A stretch of 64,000 nt of DNA from Pedobacter sp. L105. GTDB taxonomy: Bacteria; Bacteroidota; Bacteroidia; Sphingobacteriales; Sphingobacteriaceae. A model generated the notes under the pieces. That model was not told where the DNA came from, ran no database searches, and saw only the letters and a program-made list of their open reading frames with translations. Position numbers and translations under genes: made by a program. Location of the stretch: the NCBI RefSeq assembly GCF_009765875.1, contig NZ_LMUP01000002.1:372001-436000 (forward strand), given 5' to 3'. This document shows positions 60,897-64,000 of this stretch, piece by piece (the stretch's first letter is position 1; each line of letters starts with the position of its first letter).

Positions 60897-63023
60897 TTAT
60901 ACTGTCTTAAAATTTTGGAGCAGCACCACCGACCTGCCTTGTACAGGTACCATCACTTCAGCACTAAAGGTCATTTCCGTTTTAGAGATATTGGTAACTG
61001 TATCTATCACCAGTCGCCATTCATTCCCATATTCTTTTGCCGGCAACTTGTAATCTATAGTACCATCATATGCATTAAAAATCATGTAAAAATTATCGTC
61101 AATAATTTGAATACCTTCTGCATCTATACTATTCAGTCCGTTTCCGCTTAAATAAATGGCTACAGATTTAGCGGCTCCCTCATTCCAGTTCTCTGTTGTC
61201 ATTTGCACACCGTTAGGCAGAAACCAGGCGATATCTTCAATGCCATTGTCTTTTAGCTTTTTACCCTTAAACCAATTTTTTCTTGAAAAAACAGCATGAT
61301 CTGTTCTCAGATGAATGAGTTTGCTGGTAAATTCTATCAGTTCCTGATCTGCAGTTTCCCAGCTGACCCATGAAATTTCATTGTCCTGGCAATAGGAATT
61401 GTTATTTCCCTGCTGTGTACGGCCAAGTTCATCACCGGCAACCATCATCGGGATTCCCTGTGACAAGAAAAGGGTACTTAAAAAATTTCTCTTTTGTCTC
61501 TGCCTTAGGGCATTAATGGCCTGATCTTCTGTTGGCCCCTCTGCCCCGCAATTCCAGGAGCGGTTATTACTTTCACCATCCTCGTTATTTTCACCGTTGG
61601 CCTCGTTGTGTTTCTCATTATAAGAAACCAGGTCGTGCAGGGTGAAACCGTCATGTGCAGTGATAAAATTGATACTTGCTGTAGGCTTTCTATACTCTTT
61701 ATACAGGTCTGCACTTCCCATAATCCTGTCGGCAAATTCTGGTAGTGTATTTTCAGATCCGCTCCAGTAATCGCGGATACAATCCCTGTACTTTCCATTC
61801 CATTCTGCCCATCCCGGAGGAAACTTCCCTACCTGGTAGCCACCTTCACCAACATCCCAGGGTTCTGCAATTAACTTTACCTGTGAGATCACAGGATCCT
61901 GGTGAATGATATCAAAAAATGCACTCAGGCGGTTCACCTCATGCAGCTCCCTGGCCAGGGTAGCAGCGAGGTCAAAACGGAAACCATCCACATGCATCTC
62001 CAGTACCCAATACCGCAAACTGTCCATCATCAGCCGGAGCACATTTGGAAGATTGGCATTTAAAGTATTGCCGGTACCCGTATAATCCATATAATACCGT
62101 TTATTCTCATCAGTTAAACGATAATAAGTGGCATTGTCTATCCCTTTAAAAGAAAGGGTTGGCCCCAGCTGATTTCCTTCACCGGTATGGTTATAGACCA
62201 CATCCAGGATCACTTCTATTCCTGCTTTGTGCAGGGCCTTTACCATAGTTTTAAATTCGCCAACCTGCTGTCCGTGTTTACCGCTGGCAGAATAACGTGC
62301 ATCAGGGGCAAAGAAACCCATGGTATTGTATCCCCAATAATTGGTGAGCCCTTTACTCTCCAGAGACCAGTCAGACAAAAAATCATGCACCGGCATCAGC
62401 TCAATGGCAGTAATACCTAATTTTTTCAGGTAGTCAATTGTAATCTGATGGCCAATCGCTGCATAGGTACCCCTGATCTCTTCAGGAATATCAGGATGCA
62501 GTTTTGTTAACCCTTTTACATGTGCCTCATAGATCACTGAATTATCATAAGGTATATCCGGACATTGATCACCTTCCCAATCAAATCCGGGATCAATGAC
62601 AACGGATTTCGGCATGTAAACCGCACTGTCAGTATCACTAATCATCAAATCTTCTTTTTCATTACCAACTACATATCCGAATACAGCTTCATTCCATTCA
62701 ATACATCCTGAATAGGCTTTGGCATATGGGTCAAGTAATAACTTTGCAGGATTAAAACGGTGACCATTCTCAGGTTCATAAGCCCCATGTACCCTAAAAC
62801 CATAAAGCTGTCCGGGTTTTAAACCTTGTACATAGATATGCCAGGTAAAATCAGTTTGCTCAGTGATATCAAATTTCAAAGATTCTTTGTCTTCATTTTC
62901 GGCATCAAACAGGCAAAGTTCTATAGTAGTGGCATTTTCAGAATAAAGCGTAAAATTAACTCCATTTCCATCCCAGGTAGAGCCAAGGGGAAATGGTTTT
63001 CCAGGAAGAGTTTTAAAATCCAT
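60897..63023 (-). CDS. glgX: Glycogen debranching enzyme GlgX
   Basis: A 708-residue GH13 isoamylase-type enzyme that cuts alpha-1,6 branches. An N-terminal CBM48 (about 8-105, GKPFPLGSTWDGNGVNFTLY) is followed by the catalytic barrel. Key residues are the Asp of VDGFRFDLAATL (nucleophile), Glu of LIAEPWDVGEGG (acid/base) and Asp of FITAHDGFTLHDL. GNNNSYCQDNEISWVSW is characteristic of GlgX/TreX. Other glg genes are absent from the window. Confidence 0.95.
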   Translation of the reverse strand: MDFKTLPGKPFPLGSTWDGNGVNFTLYSENATTIELCLFDAENEDKESLKFDITEQTDFTWHIYVQGLKPGQLYGFRVHGAYEPENGHRFNPAKLLLDPYAKAYSGCIEWNEAVFGYVVGNEKEDLMISDTDSAVYMPKSVVIDPGFDWEGDQCPDIPYDNSVIYEAHVKGLTKLHPDIPEEIRGTYAAIGHQITIDYLKKLGITAIELMPVHDFLSDWSLESKGLTNYWGYNTMGFFAPDARYSASGKHGQQVGEFKTMVKALHKAGIEVILDVVYNHTGEGNQLGPTLSFKGIDNATYYRLTDENKRYYMDYTGTGNTLNANLPNVLRLMMDSLRYWVLEMHVDGFRFDLAATLARELHEVNRLSAFFDIIHQDPVISQVKLIAEPWDVGEGGYQVGKFPPGWAEWNGKYRDCIRDYWSGSENTLPEFADRIMGSADLYKEYRKPTASINFITAHDGFTLHDLVSYNEKHNEANGENNEDGESNNRSWNCGAEGPTEDQAINALRQRQKRNFLSTLFLSQGIPMMVAGDELGRTQQGNNNSYCQDNEISWVSWETADQELIEFTSKLIHLRTDHAVFSRKNWFKGKKLKDNGIEDIAWFLPNGVQMTTENWNEGAAKSVAIYLSGNGLNSIDAEGIQIIDDNFYMIFNAYDGTIDYKLPAKEYGNEWRLVIDTVTNISKTEMTFSAEVMVPVQGRSVVLLQNFKTV

Positions 63024-63346
63024 TGCTGTTTAATATCGTGTTTAAAAATTTATCCCGTTCTTTTTGTGGATACCAGGATAAATTGAAATAACCAACAAAT
63101 CGTTAATTCGATGGTTTCGCTTTTCTCATAAAAGTGCTGGAATAAGCGTTTATCAAACATAAGATGACATTAAAACGCTTTTATCAGCGTATAAACACAA
63201 TTTTTTAAACTGTTTACAGTTCTACTGTCAGCTAAGAAGTTACTTTACCGACATATACACTTTGCATTAAAATAACATTATGTTTACATACCTGCCTTTA
63301 CTTTGCACACGTCTGAGAAACGTTCCAAAATAATCCAAGCCCATAC
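63024..63346. other. 323-nt divergent gap between glgX and phosphoesterase gene
   Basis: No convincing coding frame. A weak 8-bp inverted repeat, AAGCGTTT (63144-63151) with AAACGCTT (63173-63180), is present. Two ACTGT half-sites (63209 and 63224) are 15 nt apart and not spaced like a Pho box. A near-consensus -7 (TTTACTTTGC) lies about 50 nt before the phosphoesterase ATG. Confidence 0.6.
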
Positions 63347-64000
63347 ATGAAATCAATTTTTACCCTTCGCCATATACGTACGATTACCCTGATCACTGGT
63401 ACGGCAGGCATCTTACTGTTAACGTTAACCCTTTCTGCTTACCAGTCAAAAAAAAGTAAATCACCTGCTAAACCCGGAATCAATAAAGTAGGTCATGTTG
63501 TAGTGATCTACCTTGAAAATCATAGCTTTGATAATCTTTACGGACAATTTGAAGGGGCTAACGGATTAGCGGATGCCAGCGAAACAAGCGTGAAACAGGT
63601 GGATGACAAAGATCATGTTTATACTTATCTCCCTGCTATTCCGGGTTCAAGTGCTTTTCCGTTAAATCTTCCCAATACTTATTTCAATATCGACCAATAC
63701 ATACCGGCCGATCAGCTGACACCTGATGTATTACATCGTTTTTACCAGGAAAAAATGCAGATCAATGGCGGCAAAATGAATAAATTCGTTCTGTACAATA
63801 ACTCTAAAGGATTTACTATGGGTTATTACAAAACGAGTTTATTACCCATGACTAAAATTGCAAAGCAATATACCCTTTGTGACAATTTCTTCCACAGTGC
63901 TTTCGGTGGCTCTTTTTTAAACCACCAATGGTTAATTGCAGCTGCCAGCCCTGTCTTTCCTAATGCGCCGGCAAACATGATAGCAAAGCTAGATGCTACT
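63347..64000 (+). CDS. Acid-phosphatase-type phosphoesterase, N-terminal part (3' end outside window)
   Basis: The first 218 residues of an exported enzyme, still open at the window end. Signal anchor about 12-30 (ITLITGTAGILLLTLTLSAY). The metal-binding motif VVVIYLENHSFDNLYGQF (about 51-68) is that of the AcpA/phospholipase-C-type phosphoesterase family. Further family blocks are TLCDNFFHSAFGGSFLNHQW. Substrate is a phosphate ester or phospholipid, not decidable here. Confidence 0.85.
   Translation, partial: MKSIFTLRHIRTITLITGTAGILLLTLTLSAYQSKKSKSPAKPGINKVGHVVVIYLENHSFDNLYGQFEGANGLADASETSVKQVDDKDHVYTYLPAIPGSSAFPLNLPNTYFNIDQYIPADQLTPDVLHRFYQEKMQINGGKMNKFVLYNNSKGFTMGYYKTSLLPMTKIAKQYTLCDNFFHSAFGGSFLNHQWLIAAASPVFPNAPANMIAKLDAT

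Noticed and set aside
60828..61151. A 107-codon + strand frame opposite the end of glgX
   Set aside because: Antisense to conserved glgX; composition is of a shadow.
63201..63230. Two ACTGT half-sites considered as a Pho box before the phosphoesterase gene
   Set aside because: Spacing is 15 nt rather than about 11, and the extended half-sites do not match.
1..64000. tRNA, rRNA, tmRNA, riboswitch, prophage and insertion sequence
   Set aside because: No segment folds or reads as one by eye; a covariance-model scan would be decisive and could not be run.

Overview
The window looks like a chromosomal segment of a Bacteroidota (Bacteroidetes) bacterium, most likely Sphingobacteriaceae and Pedobacter-like. 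Four things point there. Coding DNA is moderately AT-rich and starts have weak Shine-Dalgarno sequences. Several genes carry the Bacteroidota promoter pattern TTG-N(16-20)-TAnnTTTG. The families include an Y_Y_Y/two-component-propeller sensor kinase, DUF3857/transglutaminase proteins, a DUF5723 outer-membrane protein, a LytTR pair with LiaF-like proteins, an alternative GlmU-like protein and MqnC (futalosine menaquinone route). The genus is inference; the phylum is well supported. No rRNA, tRNA, CRISPR array, prophage or insertion sequence was seen.

Layout. 1-5.3 kb: end of one DUF3857/transglutaminase protein, a complete second one, and an active/inactive M16 peptidase pair. 5.5-8.7 kb: small DUF4177-like protein, mqnC and two Tat-exported ferritin-like proteins. 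8.8-12.5 kb: LytTR regulator with a propeller sensor kinase. 12.5-19.4 kb: acidic small protein, acetyltransferase, XRE regulator, mpl-prmA-tpiA, GlmU-like protein, rpmE2. 19.4-26.5 kb: mce, iscS-iscU-iscA, acyl-CoA synthetase, lysS. 26.6-32.8 kb: TPR-like membrane protein, thioredoxin-like protein, ung, Lrp regulator, a DtxR-family regulator with an Nramp-UspA fusion transporter, smpB, pcm. 33-41.4 kb: beta-barrel protein, DUF423-priA, two envelope proteins, tsaB, and rpmH-rnpA-yidD. 41.5-47.7 kb: second LytTR pair with LiaF-like proteins, ChaN-like protein, mscL, rpoN. 47.7-53.8 kb: the most unusual locus, described below. 53.8-64 kb: class I aldolase, TetR-controlled TolC/HlyD/FtsX/ABC export operon, thioredoxin-like protein, glgX and the start of an acid-phosphatase-type phosphoesterase.

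The standout locus (47.7-53.8 kb) is a five-gene operon with overlapping or nearly touching ends. It encodes a zinc-less ThiF/E1-like (MoeY/Rv1355c-type) adenylyltransferase, a GNAT-fold protein with some positional similarity to LuxI/FeeM N-acyl synthases, a 7TMR-DISM sensor kinase, a receiver-kinase hybrid and a lone receiver. A divergent lone receiver is a close paralogue of the hybrid's receiver. I read it as a candidate system that makes a small molecule and senses it, feeding a branched phosphorelay. This is inference from domains and gene order.

Regulation visible in the DNA: a 16-bp palindrome just downstream of the tetR -7 box; a DtxR-type box just before the metal regulator; a strong hairpin where the lysS transcript should begin; palindromes before the aldolase; and several terminators that overlap stop codons, suggesting compact transcript ends.
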